In this document: in pieces, positions 27,372 to 37,318 of the stretch
Layout: every line of letters starts with the position of its first letter
How positions within the stretch are numbered: position 1 is the stretch's first letter
Position numbers and translations under genes: made by a program
Source of the DNA: Longimicrobiales bacterium
GTDB lineage: Bacteria > Gemmatimonadota > Gemmatimonadetes > Longimicrobiales > Gaopeijiaceae
Reading direction: 5' to 3'
Length of the DNA stretch: 64,000 bases
Assembly: GCA_028823235.1 (NCBI GenBank)
Contig: JAPKBW010000009.1
Span: 62,001-126,000 of the forward strand
The notes under the pieces: generated by a model
The model's input: the letters and a program-made list of their open reading frames with translations, nothing else
Databases searched by the model: none
Told to the model about the DNA's origin: nothing

Positions 27372-28598
27372 CTAGGCTACGTACGCCTCAAGCATATTCA
27401 GGACCTCATCGATGTCCGACTCGGTGTGGTCCGCATTGATCTGTGTGCGAATCTCTTCGTCGCCTTTCGGCACAACCGGAAAGGCAAGGCCCGTAACCAG
27501 CACGCCATTTTCGTACAGGTGTCGCACAAGGTCGTGGGTCTTCTGAGTGTCACGAATCATGAGCGGTACGACCGGATGCTCACCAGGGATCGTCTCGATG
27601 CCAATCCGGCCAAGCCCGTCTTGGAAGCGCTTCGTCAGCGCCCGCAAATTGTCGAGCAGCGCCTCGCCCTCGGCACTCGCAACCAATCGTATCGAGGCGA
27701 GCGCGGCAGCAGCCTCACCCACCGTGATCGGGTTCGAATAGATATACATCTGTGACGACTCACGAAGGAAATTGATCGTGGCATCATTCGCGACAACATA
27801 TCCGCCATTAACCCCAAACGCCTTGCCCAACGTACCGACGAGAATGTCGGCCGGTGAGCAGTTCGTGTATTCCTCCGTACCTCGTCCGGTCTTCCCGAAG
27901 CCCCCAACGCCGTGTGAGTCATCCACAATGCATACCGCGTTCTCTTCGTAGCCAGCATCGTGCTTCGCACAAAGCGCCATAACCTCGTCGAGCGGCGCAT
28001 GGTCTCCGCGCATGGAGAAAATGCCGTCGGTAACCACCAGGGCACGTCTTGCCTTGCCCTTCCACTTCTCTAGGGCGGCATCGAGCTGCGCCATGTCATT
28101 GTGGGCGTAGATCGCCTTGCCCGCGGGACGAGACAGCCGCATCGCACTGATGATGCAGTTGTGGTTCAACTCGTCTGAAATGAGGACGGTGTCCGGCGTG
28201 ACCAGCGGCGTGATGGTTGAGACGATCGTCGCATAGGCGGATGAGAAAATCATCCCGGCATCGCGGCCATGGAACGCGGCCAACTCCCTCTCGAGCGTCA
28301 CGTGCGCTTGGTAACTCCCGGAAATGAACCGCACCGCCCCAGGCCCCGCACCGAATTCAGCGGTCGCCCTTTCCTCGGCGGCGACAACGGCGGGATGCAG
28401 GCCAAGTCCAAGGTAGGAATTGGAGTTCATTCTCATGAACTCCTTGTCACCTTCGCCCTCGAGGAGAAAGCGTGGCCCGCGCTCACCTTCAGCACGCCGC
28501 ACTCCGGTGACGACGGTTTCCGCACCCTTCGCGGTCCCCGCCTCGTGGAGCCCTGAAACGTGATCTTCGAGAACCGTGGTCAGGCGATCGACCGGCAT
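27372..28598 (-). CDS. kbl: 2-amino-3-ketobutyrate CoA ligase (glycine C-acetyltransferase)
   Basis: This PLP enzyme of the alpha-oxoamine synthase family cleaves 2-amino-3-oxobutyrate with CoA to glycine and acetyl-CoA. Visible motifs are NSNSYLGL (58-65), GSYQAH, the PLP-binding DDSHG (226-230) and the Schiff-base lysine K259 in VGTLGKAFG. The 408-residue length fits Kbl, BioF and HemA; Kbl is chosen because the gene lies 13 bases after a threonine dehydrogenase gene, which makes its substrate. Confidence 0.92.
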   Translation of the reverse strand: MPVDRLTTVLEDHVSGLHEAGTAKGAETVVTGVRRAEGERGPRFLLEGEGDKEFMRMNSNSYLGLGLHPAVVAAEERATAEFGAGPGAVRFISGSYQAHVTLERELAAFHGRDAGMIFSSAYATIVSTITPLVTPDTVLISDELNHNCIISAMRLSRPAGKAIYAHNDMAQLDAALEKWKGKARRALVVTDGIFSMRGDHAPLDEVMALCAKHDAGYEENAVCIVDDSHGVGGFGKTGRGTEEYTNCSPADILVGTLGKAFGVNGGYVVANDATINFLRESSQMYIYSNPITVGEAAAALASIRLVASAEGEALLDNLRALTKRFQDGLGRIGIETIPGEHPVVPLMIRDTQKTHDLVRHLYENGVLVTGLAFPVVPKGDEEIRTQINADHTESDIDEVLNMLEAYVA

Positions 28599-28611
28599 GA
28601 GCTACTCCGTG

Positions 28612-29553
28612 CTATTCTGCGGTGAGATGTGAAAACATGTCCGCCGTCATCGCAGCGGCATCATACGAAGGACTCCAGCCCCACTCTTCGCGAGCGGCAG
28701 TGTCCTCAATCCGGTCAGGCCAGGAATCGGCGATCGTCTGACGGACCGGGTCCACATCGTAGTCGATGGCGAAGTCGGGATAGTGCTTGCGGATCTCTGA
28801 TGAGAGGCCCTCCGGAGTCAGCTGCATACCCGTGACGTTGAACGCGTTGCGATGGATCAGCCGGTCCGGGTCGGCTTCCATGATGCCAATGAGGGCGTCG
28901 ATGGCATCCGGCATGTACATCATGTCCAGCTGCGACTCCGGACCCAAGAAGCAGGTATAAGAGCCTTTCTCGACGGCCTGATAGAAAATGTCGACAGCCC
29001 AGTCGGTGGTGCCTCCTCCGGGAGGAGCCCCATAGGAAATAAGCCCCGGGAAGCGAACGCCCCGCGTGTCCACACCGAATCGCGTGTGGTAGTAATCACA
29101 GAGCAGCTCGCCAGCGACCTTCGTGACGCCATACATCGTGGCGGGGCGCATGAGCGTGTCCTGCGGGGTGGAATCCTTAGGGGTACTTGGGCCGAATACC
29201 CCAATCGAACTCGGAGTGAACACCGCGCAATCCTGCTCTCGCGCAACTTCTAAGACCGCTTCCAGACTGGACATATTCACGTGCCAAGCGAGGCGCGGGT
29301 CACGCTCGCCGATCGCCGAGAGAATCGCCGCGAGGTGGTATACGGTATCGGCGCCGTGCCGCGTTACCGTCTCCCCAATCGCCTTGGCGTCCGTGGCGTC
29401 GAGCACCTGAAACGGCCCTGCGTCTATCACCTCGGAGGCCAGGTGCCGGACATCTGTCGCCATGACCGCCGATTCGCCGTACAGCTTGCGCAAGCGGGGG
29501 ACCAGCCATGAGCCGATCTGCCCTCCGGCTCCAGTAACGAGTATTCGCTTCAA
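28612..29553 (-). CDS. tdh: L-threonine 3-dehydrogenase, SDR (epimerase-like) type
   Basis: The protein is an NAD-dependent extended short-chain dehydrogenase: ILVTGAGGQIGSWLVPRL at the N-terminus binds NAD, and YGVTK with the upstream Ser region TPSSIGVFGP form the catalytic site. The family converts L-threonine to 2-amino-3-oxobutyrate, the kbl substrate. The start is the TTG at 29553, just ahead of the Rossmann motif, with GGAAAGG upstream; the open frame further upstream to 29733 encodes no recognisable protein. About 313 residues, matching the SDR-type Tdh length. Confidence 0.92.
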   Translation of the reverse strand: MKRILVTGAGGQIGSWLVPRLRKLYGESAVMATDVRHLASEVIDAGPFQVLDATDAKAIGETVTRHGADTVYHLAAILSAIGERDPRLAWHVNMSSLEAVLEVAREQDCAVFTPSSIGVFGPSTPKDSTPQDTLMRPATMYGVTKVAGELLCDYYHTRFGVDTRGVRFPGLISYGAPPGGGTTDWAVDIFYQAVEKGSYTCFLGPESQLDMMYMPDAIDALIGIMEADPDRLIHRNAFNVTGMQLTPEGLSSEIRKHYPDFAIDYDVDPVRQTIADSWPDRIEDTAAREEWGWSPSYDAAAMTADMFSHLTAE

Positions 29554-29752
29554 CGTGTGTGCCTTTCCGCGATGCGTTTTCGGGTCGAACCCGCTCGGCG
29601 GTTCACGCGCGAGGGTCCGAAGCGGTCCGAATGTACAAGGGAGAGCCCGACTTCGTCGAATGGACGCTAAGAGCCACGTTACCTTTTCGCCGATCGCACC
29701 GTCTCTACATCGAATGCGCCGCTGAAGGGACACTCAACCATGGAGACATCCG

Positions 29753-30235
29753 ATGAAGAACGTGCGACAGTCCCCGCTTCCTGCTCTTCTCGTCGCCTTG
29801 GCCAGGCCCGTACCGCGCTGGGCGCGTCCGCGGCGATTTTCCCTCGTCGTTGCTAGCACCGATGCCATTCAACGCGGAGTCCCGACGGAGGCGCTCAGGT
29901 CTCTGCCCCGCGATCGCCCCCGGTCTCCAGTAGCGCTGGTGGTGCTCGCCGAACTCATGGAGATGGCGCGCTGGCGGACACGTCAGTCCATGGACCAAAG
30001 AATGCAGGACGGCCGGATGCTCGATATCCCGGCCCGGGTCCGACGCCTGATCCGCGACGGCGTCCCGCCCCACGAGGTGATGGATCAAGTTCGGCGCGCG
30101 ATGCAGAGAGATCGCGGCCGACACTATGGCCCCGCGCTCCCCGTCAGTGACCGACCCATTTCTGATGGACGCCTCCGGGACGGGATCCGTCGGATCGGCT
30201 GCCCCTCCATGCGGGCCCTCCAGAGCCCCGTTTGA
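29753..30235 (+). CDS. Hypothetical protein, possibly degenerate
   Basis: I do not recognise this 160-residue frame. It starts MKNVRQSPLPALLVALA, which resembles a signal peptide that is interrupted by an arginine-rich stretch (RPVPRWARPRR); the alternative frame across that stretch reads TALGASAAIF, hinting at a frameshift. The second half, with VALVVLAELMEMARW, RVRRLIRDGVPPHEVMDQVR and RAMQRDRG, looks like genuine helical protein. An overlapping reverse-strand frame (29705-30298) has no such features. It lies in a fragment-rich region, so decay is plausible. Confidence 0.35.
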   Translation: MKNVRQSPLPALLVALARPVPRWARPRRFSLVVASTDAIQRGVPTEALRSLPRDRPRSPVALVVLAELMEMARWRTRQSMDQRMQDGRMLDIPARVRRLIRDGVPPHEVMDQVRRAMQRDRGRHYGPALPVSDRPISDGRLRDGIRRIGCPSMRALQSPV

Positions 30236-30287
30236 TCGCTCCGCGGCTGAGGTTGGGCTTCTTGCGACCTCACTTGGAGTTTGACCC

Positions 30288-30485
30288 ATGATGCCCATTC
30301 ACGGATCCGTCCAGCGCTCGCTCGCCACAGCTGCTTTCTTGTCGTTGGCGGCCGCCACAGCCGCCTCGGCTCAGAACGCCGACGTCCTGCACGCCTCCGC
30401 AGATGAGCTGGCTGCTACGATGACTGGGCAGGTCGTGGAATGGCGTCGGAATATCCACTCCCATCCAGGAGGGCATGTACGATGA
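30288..30485 (+). pseudogene. N-terminal fragment of a secreted M20 amidohydrolase
   Basis: A start with GGAG nine bases upstream opens a 65-codon frame: a clean signal peptide (SLATAAFLSLAAATAASAQ), then ADELAATMTGQVVEWRRNIH and SHPGG. The motif VxxWRRxIHxHPE is the N-terminus of M20 amidohydrolases (hippurate hydrolase type). After HSHPGG the frame ends within three codons and no M20 sequence follows, so about 350 residues are missing. The junction is at about 30475, where sequence that reads better on the reverse strand begins. Confidence 0.6.
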
Positions 30486-30612
30486 CGTCCCGAGAGAGCC
30501 ACCCCATAAACTCCGCCGTTTTCGGGACCGCCACGGATACCGGTCCGACCTCCACAAGCGCATTAGCCAGGTCCACGACCGCCTTCTCTGTCCCCCCACC
30601 CGGCGGAGGCAA
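30415..30612 (-). pseudogene. Unidentified coding fragment on the reverse strand
   Basis: The reverse frame contains PPPGGGTEKAVVDLANALVE followed by VGPVSVAVPKTAEFMGWLSR and DVIVHALLDG, which reads like real protein for about 50 residues and then degenerates where it meets the M20 fragment. I cannot name the family. It abuts the end of thiC (stop at 30648). The likely reading is the tail of another gene joined to the M20 start by deletion; the alternative is chance. Confidence 0.3.
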
Positions 30613-30647
30613 TCACGAGAATCACGTGTGGAGAGGACACCAGTGCT

Positions 30648-32550
<1,903 letters not shown>

Positions 32551-32593
32551 TCGTGAACTTAGGGTGCCCTTGGGGGAGGAAGGAAGGGGAAGA

Positions 32594-32950
32594 TCAGTCC
32601 TTCTCCCCATCCTTCATGTTTTTCCCCAGAACCATGGTGACGATCGACATGACGATGCTCCCGAGAATCGCCGACCACAGGCTGTCGATATTGAGGCTGT
32701 CGGTCAGGCCCGCCGTCGCCAGCAGGAGAGCCCCATTCACGACGAATGAGAACATGCCGAGCGTCACGATCAGGAACGGGATCGAAAATAAGACCAAAAT
32801 GGGCTTCAAGAGCGCATTCAGAATCCCGAAGATCAGGGCCACCACCAGAACATCGCCGAAGCCTCCGGTCAGGTTAATTCCCCCAACGATCCAGGCCGCT
32901 GCAGAAAGTGCCAGTGCATTCACCAGCAACCGTATTGCGAAGTTTTTCAT
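32594..32950 (-). CDS. Small membrane protein of the phage holin family IV type
   Basis: The 118-residue protein has four predicted membrane segments: LLVNALALSAAAWIVGGI, DVLVVALIFGILNALLKPIL, PFLIVTLGMFSFVVNGALLL and SLWSAILGSIVMSIVTMVLG. The NALLKPILxxxxxPFxxxTLGxFxxVxNxxLL pattern is the common chromosomal holin-IV superfamily protein, whose function in non-phage genomes is unknown. No other phage gene is near. It lies upstream of the riboswitch on the same strand but is probably a separate unit. Confidence 0.85.
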   Translation of the reverse strand: MKNFAIRLLVNALALSAAAWIVGGINLTGGFGDVLVVALIFGILNALLKPILVLFSIPFLIVTLGMFSFVVNGALLLATAGLTDSLNIDSLWSAILGSIVMSIVTMVLGKNMKDGEKD

Positions 32951-32993
32951 GAGATACCCTACGGGATTCCGTGTGGTAACGTTCCGTGCTTAG

Positions 32994-33344
32994 GCTTTCA
33001 AGCAGGCTGTCGAGTCCAGAGGCGGCAAGGCGGAGCAACTCGTTACAGAAGCGGCCGATCTTCTACAGTCCAGATCCTTTTCATCGGGCATGTACCTCCC
33101 GGAGCTCGTAGCCCAGAATCTCGCCGCCTACTAGGGGTTCATCGGCGACGTACCGCTAGCCATTGAATGGGTACGCTACGCCTTCGAGCTCTCGCCCGCG
33201 GCGGTCGATACTCGCGTTCTTGGGTCTGCCCTCTTCGAGCCGGTCCGAAACGATCCGCGTTTCGCAGCCGCGGCCGACGACATTCGGACAAACGCCATCG
33301 CCCGGGTCGAGGCCGCACGAGACCTGATCCTACCCCCTCTGTAG
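32994..33344 (+). pseudogene. C-terminal TPR-protein remnant with an internal amber codon
   Basis: The plus strand from 32994 to the stop at 33342-33344 is open except for one TAG at 33132-33134. It reads AFKQAVESRGGKAEQLVTEA ... YLPELVAQNLAAY, the amber codon, then GFIGDVPLAIEWVRYAFELS and SALFEPVRNDPRFAAAADDI. The pattern YxGFxGDxxxAIxWxxxAxELxP followed by LFxPVRNDPRF is typical of the last TPR repeats of bacterial multi-domain regulators and kinases. There is no start or N-terminal domain, and the sequence begins after a stop at 32991. Aside from the amber codon the remnant is uncorrupted, so loss is recent. Confidence 0.65.
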
Positions 33345-33387
33345 CCACGAGCTGGATCTCCCAAGCACCTGAGTCGGTACGAGGGTC

Positions 33388-33828
33388 ATGCGACCACTCC
33401 ACCTTCCTACGCTATTCGCCCTGTCCCTGCTCGCGATGCCATCTCCGGGCTCGAGTCAGGGCATCGCACAACTCATGACGGGATTCCGGGAGGGCGGTGG
33501 CTGGGTCAGCATTCCCATCGAGGAGGGCCGTGGGACGTTCTCTACGATCACGTTGCCGACCGCGGCCATGAGCGTCGCCGGATGCATCAACGTCTGGTCC
33601 GTCCATTCCGGCACATGGAAGATCGAGGCACACGAGAAGGTGCTCGGGTCGGTCCTGAGCCTCGATGCCGAACCAGGTCAAGGTGTGCCGTTCGAGCATG
33701 ACTTCGGAATGACCGCCCAGGTCGACTTCGACTTCCGGTGGAGTGAGCCCCGGGACACCACGTTGTACTTGTGGGTCGGACTAGGCAGGTCGGGCCGTGG
33801 TCCGGAGACGGTGTGTGAGCCCGGCTAG
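33388..33828 (+). CDS. Secreted hypothetical protein
   Basis: I do not recognise a family. The 146-residue product has a signal peptide (LHLPTLFALSLLAMPSPGSSQ) and a single compact domain predicted to be beta-rich, with GWVSIPIEEGRGTFSTITLP, a lone cysteine in VAGCINVW and another at the C-terminus (ETVCEPG) that could pair. GAGGG lies just before the ATG. It converges on the amidohydrolase fusion gene, with a palindrome over its stop codon. Confidence 0.6.
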   Translation: MRPLHLPTLFALSLLAMPSPGSSQGIAQLMTGFREGGGWVSIPIEEGRGTFSTITLPTAAMSVAGCINVWSVHSGTWKIEAHEKVLGSVLSLDAEPGQGVPFEHDFGMTAQVDFDFRWSEPRDTTLYLWVGLGRSGRGPETVCEPG

Positions 33829-33835
33829 CCGGGCT
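33818..33835. terminator. Palindrome between convergent genes
   Basis: AGCCCGGCTAGCCGGGCT is an 18-base perfect palindrome that contains the stop codon of the secreted protein gene and lies just before the convergent stop at 33837. It could form a hairpin in either transcript; there is no T-run, so it would be at most a weak intrinsic terminator or a stabilising 3' structure. Confidence 0.4.
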
Positions 33836-33836
33836 T

Positions 33837-36392
33837 CTACTGGGAGATCGGCCTGCTCACGCGCCGCAGGACCCGTCCTGCCCTCGTGTGCTGTGGCTCC
33901 CCTTCATCCACCGCCATCTCACCGTTGACTAGGACGTAGCGCATTCCCGTCGCGAGGAGACGGGGCTCTAGGAACGTGGACTCGTCCCGAATCGTCTCAG
34001 GGTCGAACACCGCGATGTCGGCAAAGCTGCCAACTGCAATGCGTCCACGATCGGTGAGGCCGAAGACCTCGGCGGGCTGAGAACTCGAAGCGCGAATCAT
34101 GCGGGACATGGAGAGGACCTCCTCGTCGAGCACATACTTTCGAATCTTCCGAGGATAGGTGCCATACTTCCGCGGATGGCCGTCGGAACCATCCGAGCCC
34201 GTCATGACGAACTCGGCCGCCATAAATGTCGCGATGTCATTCTCGTTCATGTTGAACGACCCAATACCCGCTCCACCGTCTCGAATGATCTCAATCGCTG
34301 TTTCGATCGGATCAAGCCCCCGAGCCGCCGCGACCGCCTCAAGCGTAAGGCCTCGAATGCTCTCGTCGCGCCCTCCCGTAATAAGCATCGCATCCGGTCC
34401 GTTTCGCCTCCGCATGTTGTCCTGCATATCGGAGACGAGTCGCTCACGCACCACCGGGTCGTCGAAACGCGCTAGGAGCGAATCGCGACCTCCTGACTGA
34501 GCCCACCTCGGTAGCAGCGAGGCGTTGAGAGATGATCCACTCGCCTCATACGGATACTGGTCCGCGGTCACACGCAGGCCCCTGGCCCGCGCGGTCCGAA
34601 TCATCTCGATGGCTTCACCGCTCTGGCCCCACACATCCACCCCAAGTGCCTTGATATGGGAGATGTTCGCAGCAATCTCCGCCTCCTCCGCCACGCGGAT
34701 GACCTCGGCGATCGAGCCCAGAAGCCCAATCGAATAAGAGGACTCGTCTCGCATGTGCGAGTCGTAGGTACCGCCGTACGCGGCGGCCACGCGGGCCAAC
34801 TCCACGACCTCTTCCGTCGATGAGAAGCTCTGAGGTGCGTAGAACAAACCCGTTGCGAGTCCTGCAGCTCCGTCCCGCATCGCCTGGTCCACGAGCCCCT
34901 TCATCTTCTCGATTTCATCGTCCGACGCGGGTTCGTCACGCATGCCCATGACCTCGCCGCGCACCGACCCGAAACCAACGAGGAGCGCCGCGTTGGTCCC
35001 TATCCCCCGTCCCTCCATCGCTGCACGGCTTTCCGCGATATCAAATGTTCCGTGCCCGTCGTTTCCGACGACCACGGTCGTCACCCCCTGCATGAGGTAG
35101 TTGAGATTCTCTCGACGCACCGGCTCCTCGGAAGCGAGGTCACGCTGAGCGTGAGCATGGGGGTCGATGAAGCCTGGTGACACGACGAGTCCGCTCGCGT
35201 TGATCACGCGCGTGCCTGCAACACCCGCAGCGGTGGCATCTCCCAAAAAGACGATTCGGTCACCCGAGACTCCGACGTCTCTGATCACGCCTTCTGAGCC
35301 TGACCCGTCGTATACCATCCCTCCACGGATCAGTACCTCTACTTCGTCGGGAACGTCTCCGAGCAGCTCTTTCGGCACCATCGAATGGACGCCGACATTG
35401 CCATCAACCAGCTCCGTGATTCCCAGATCGACTGCCATGGACACCACGGAGTAAGCCTCCCCCTGGCTCAGGCCGGTCCGCTCCTGAATCAACTCGACCG
35501 TCTCGCGGATCGCGATCTCTGTGGCCTCCTCTAGGTCCGGCGCGAAGCCCATCGCGATGTGATGCGTGGGAGTCTCGGCACGAGGCCAGTCCAGTGTTCG
35601 ATCCTTGTGGAGAATGAACTGGAGTCGACCTTCGAGGGAAGTCTCCAGTCCCGTCTGATTCACCTCTCCATCGCCCTGGGCAGCGTGCCCATCGCCGATC
35701 GCGAACAGTGCGCCTGTGACCCACACCGGCACGTAGAGAGTCGTCCCTGCAACGAGCTCCTTGAGGTCCATGTTTCCTGCGTGGCGTCCCGGTGGATTCG
35801 AGCTGACACGCCCCGAATCCGGCGGCGGGGCCACCCCCATGCTTCCGAAGAACGGCCGCGTCGTAACCGTCACACCCGGTGCGATTTCGGCTCGATGGTT
35901 CTGAGTGTCGATTCGAATCAGGCGAGACCGCACATTTTCGTCGCACAGGTCACGCACGAACCCACTGCATCCGTTGTACCCGTATGGAATCGAGTAATCG
36001 ACAGAGAGAATTCGTACCTCAAGCACGTCCCCGGGCTCGGCCCCTTCAATGTGGATCGGGCCGGTCAGGATGTGTCCACCGGGCCCGCGGTCCGTAACCT
36101 GTTCGACAATCGCCGCGAGGTTCTGCTGCACTTCTTCAGCGGGCAGACCCATCTGCTGTAGCCGCGTGGGATTGCTGGTGAGCATCGTGGTGATCTCGAG
36201 GAAATCACCTGACGCTATCCGCAACACCCCCGGCTTTTCCGGGTCGTAGTGACCGTATGCCACGGTCTCGGGTCCTGCCACGAGTCGGTGCGTTGCCTGT
36301 GCCGCGACCCGGCCGTTTCCGATGAGCGGGCCGAGGGCCGATGTAGCAAGGACGAACCATCCGAAACGGGCGACGTATCTGGAGTGCTTCAT
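33837..36392 (-). CDS. Secreted fusion: acetamidase/formamidase domain + D-aminoacylase-like amidohydrolase
   Basis: Two complete-looking enzyme domains are joined in one frame of about 851 residues. The ATG at 36392 gives a signal peptide (FGWFVLATSALGPLIGNGRVAAQ). Residues about 35-340 follow the acetamidase/formamidase (FmdA) fold: GGHILTGPIHIEGAEPGDVL, PFFGSMGVAPP, NPPGRHAGNMDLKEL and GDGHAAQGDGEV. From about 355 an N-acyl-D-amino-acid deacylase-like domain follows: VEVLIRGGMVYDGSG, VSPGFIDPHAHAQRD, YDSHMRDES, ISHIKALG and FVMTGSDGSDGHP. The bridging-Cys position of D-aminoacylase (GNCG) reads GNDG. The gene is downstream of the sdh terminator and is probably its own unit. A paralogue of the second domain alone is at 57.4 kb. 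Confidence 0.88.
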   Translation of the reverse strand: MKHSRYVARFGWFVLATSALGPLIGNGRVAAQATHRLVAGPETVAYGHYDPEKPGVLRIASGDFLEITTMLTSNPTRLQQMGLPAEEVQQNLAAIVEQVTDRGPGGHILTGPIHIEGAEPGDVLEVRILSVDYSIPYGYNGCSGFVRDLCDENVRSRLIRIDTQNHRAEIAPGVTVTTRPFFGSMGVAPPPDSGRVSSNPPGRHAGNMDLKELVAGTTLYVPVWVTGALFAIGDGHAAQGDGEVNQTGLETSLEGRLQFILHKDRTLDWPRAETPTHHIAMGFAPDLEEATEIAIRETVELIQERTGLSQGEAYSVVSMAVDLGITELVDGNVGVHSMVPKELLGDVPDEVEVLIRGGMVYDGSGSEGVIRDVGVSGDRIVFLGDATAAGVAGTRVINASGLVVSPGFIDPHAHAQRDLASEEPVRRENLNYLMQGVTTVVVGNDGHGTFDIAESRAAMEGRGIGTNAALLVGFGSVRGEVMGMRDEPASDDEIEKMKGLVDQAMRDGAAGLATGLFYAPQSFSSTEEVVELARVAAAYGGTYDSHMRDESSYSIGLLGSIAEVIRVAEEAEIAANISHIKALGVDVWGQSGEAIEMIRTARARGLRVTADQYPYEASGSSLNASLLPRWAQSGGRDSLLARFDDPVVRERLVSDMQDNMRRRNGPDAMLITGGRDESIRGLTLEAVAAARGLDPIETAIEIIRDGGAGIGSFNMNENDIATFMAAEFVMTGSDGSDGHPRKYGTYPRKIRKYVLDEEVLSMSRMIRASSSQPAEVFGLTDRGRIAVGSFADIAVFDPETIRDESTFLEPRLLATGMRYVLVNGEMAVDEGEPQHTRAGRVLRRVSRPISQ

Positions 36393-36474
36393 ACGGGTAG
36401 TTCTCTGAGAGCGGCCGTGCGAACGGACACGATACCCTTCCCCACCGGGCATAGCACCACCCGAGGCCACGGCC

Positions 36475-36519
36475 AGAAACAAGAACGGCCACCTCGAGCG
36501 CTTTGCCCGAGATGGCCGT
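36475..36519 (-). terminator. Intrinsic terminator after sdhCAB
   Basis: On the reverse strand ACGGCCATCTCG pairs with CGAGGTGGCCGT over 12 bp (one G-U pair) around an 11-base loop, followed by TCTTGTTTCT. It starts 55 bases after the sdhB stop and ends before the start of the amidohydrolase fusion, so it should separate the two transcripts. Confidence 0.8.
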
Positions 36520-36574
36520 CTTCAACTGGTCTGCGGGGTCGTCGGTGAATGCTCGACCTCTGGGGAACCTCGGG

Positions 36575-37318
36575 TTACCCGCCCTTCACCATCCGCATGA
36601 GAGCTGCAATCGGATCATACGAACGGTCCACAACCCGCTCCTTGAGCGGAATGATCGCGTTGTCTGTAATCGCAATGTGCTCAGGACACACCTTCGTGCA
36701 GCACTTGGTAATGTTGCAGTACCCGATCCCCATGTCGTCCCGCAAGTGCGCGGTGCGATCTCCGGTATCGATCGGGTTCATCTCCGCCTGAGCCGCGAAC
36801 ACGAAGTGTCGAGGCCCCGCGAACTTGTCATGCATCTGGTGGTCACGAAGTACGTGGCAGACGTCTTGGCACAGGAAGCATTCGATACACTTCCTGAATT
36901 CCTGCGGCCGCTCCACATCGGACTGCTGTATGTTCCAGGAACCGTCGTCGAAATCCGGCTTCCGAGGCGTAATCTGCTGGATCGCGGCTTTGACTTCGTA
37001 GTTCCAGGAGACGTCGCTCACGAGGTCCTTGATGACCGGGAACGTCCGCATCGGCTCGACAGTGATCGGCTTGTCGTCGGGCAAATCCTCTACCCGAGTC
37101 ATGCACATCAACTTCGGGGATCCGTTGATCTCCGCTGAGCATGAACCGCACTTCCCAGCCTTGCAGTTCCATCGGCACGCCAGGTCGTTGGCCTGCTCAG
37201 CCTGAATCTTGTGGACCGCGTCGAGGACGACGTAGCCAGGTTCGAGTTCCACATCGTACGACTCGAAGTCACCGCCGTCGCTGTTGCCCCGCCACACCTT
37301 GAACGTCGCGGTAGCCAT
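36575..37318 (-). CDS. sdhB: Succinate dehydrogenase iron-sulfur subunit
   Basis: SdhB carries electrons from the flavoprotein to quinone through three clusters. The 2Fe-2S ligands are in CRWNCKAGKCGSC plus a later cysteine (LMCMTRV); the ferredoxin-like half has CIECFLCQDVCHV and CNITKCCTKVCPEHI. The 247-residue protein is of the type found in actinobacteria and relatives, where the subunit functions with a single large anchor. Its start overlaps the sdhA stop as TGATG. Confidence 0.95.
   Translation of the reverse strand: MATATFKVWRGNSDGGDFESYDVELEPGYVVLDAVHKIQAEQANDLACRWNCKAGKCGSCSAEINGSPKLMCMTRVEDLPDDKPITVEPMRTFPVIKDLVSDVSWNYEVKAAIQQITPRKPDFDDGSWNIQQSDVERPQEFRKCIECFLCQDVCHVLRDHQMHDKFAGPRHFVFAAQAEMNPIDTGDRTAHLRDDMGIGYCNITKCCTKVCPEHIAITDNAIIPLKERVVDRSYDPIAALMRMVKGG

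Noticed and set aside
29705-30298. Reverse-strand frame of 197 codons
   Set aside because: It has no signal, membrane or domain feature and the forward frame in the same place is more protein-like, though neither is secure.
32594-32950. Possible prophage because of a holin-like gene
   Set aside because: Holin-family IV proteins of this kind are common chromosomal genes and no other phage gene, integrase or attachment site is near.
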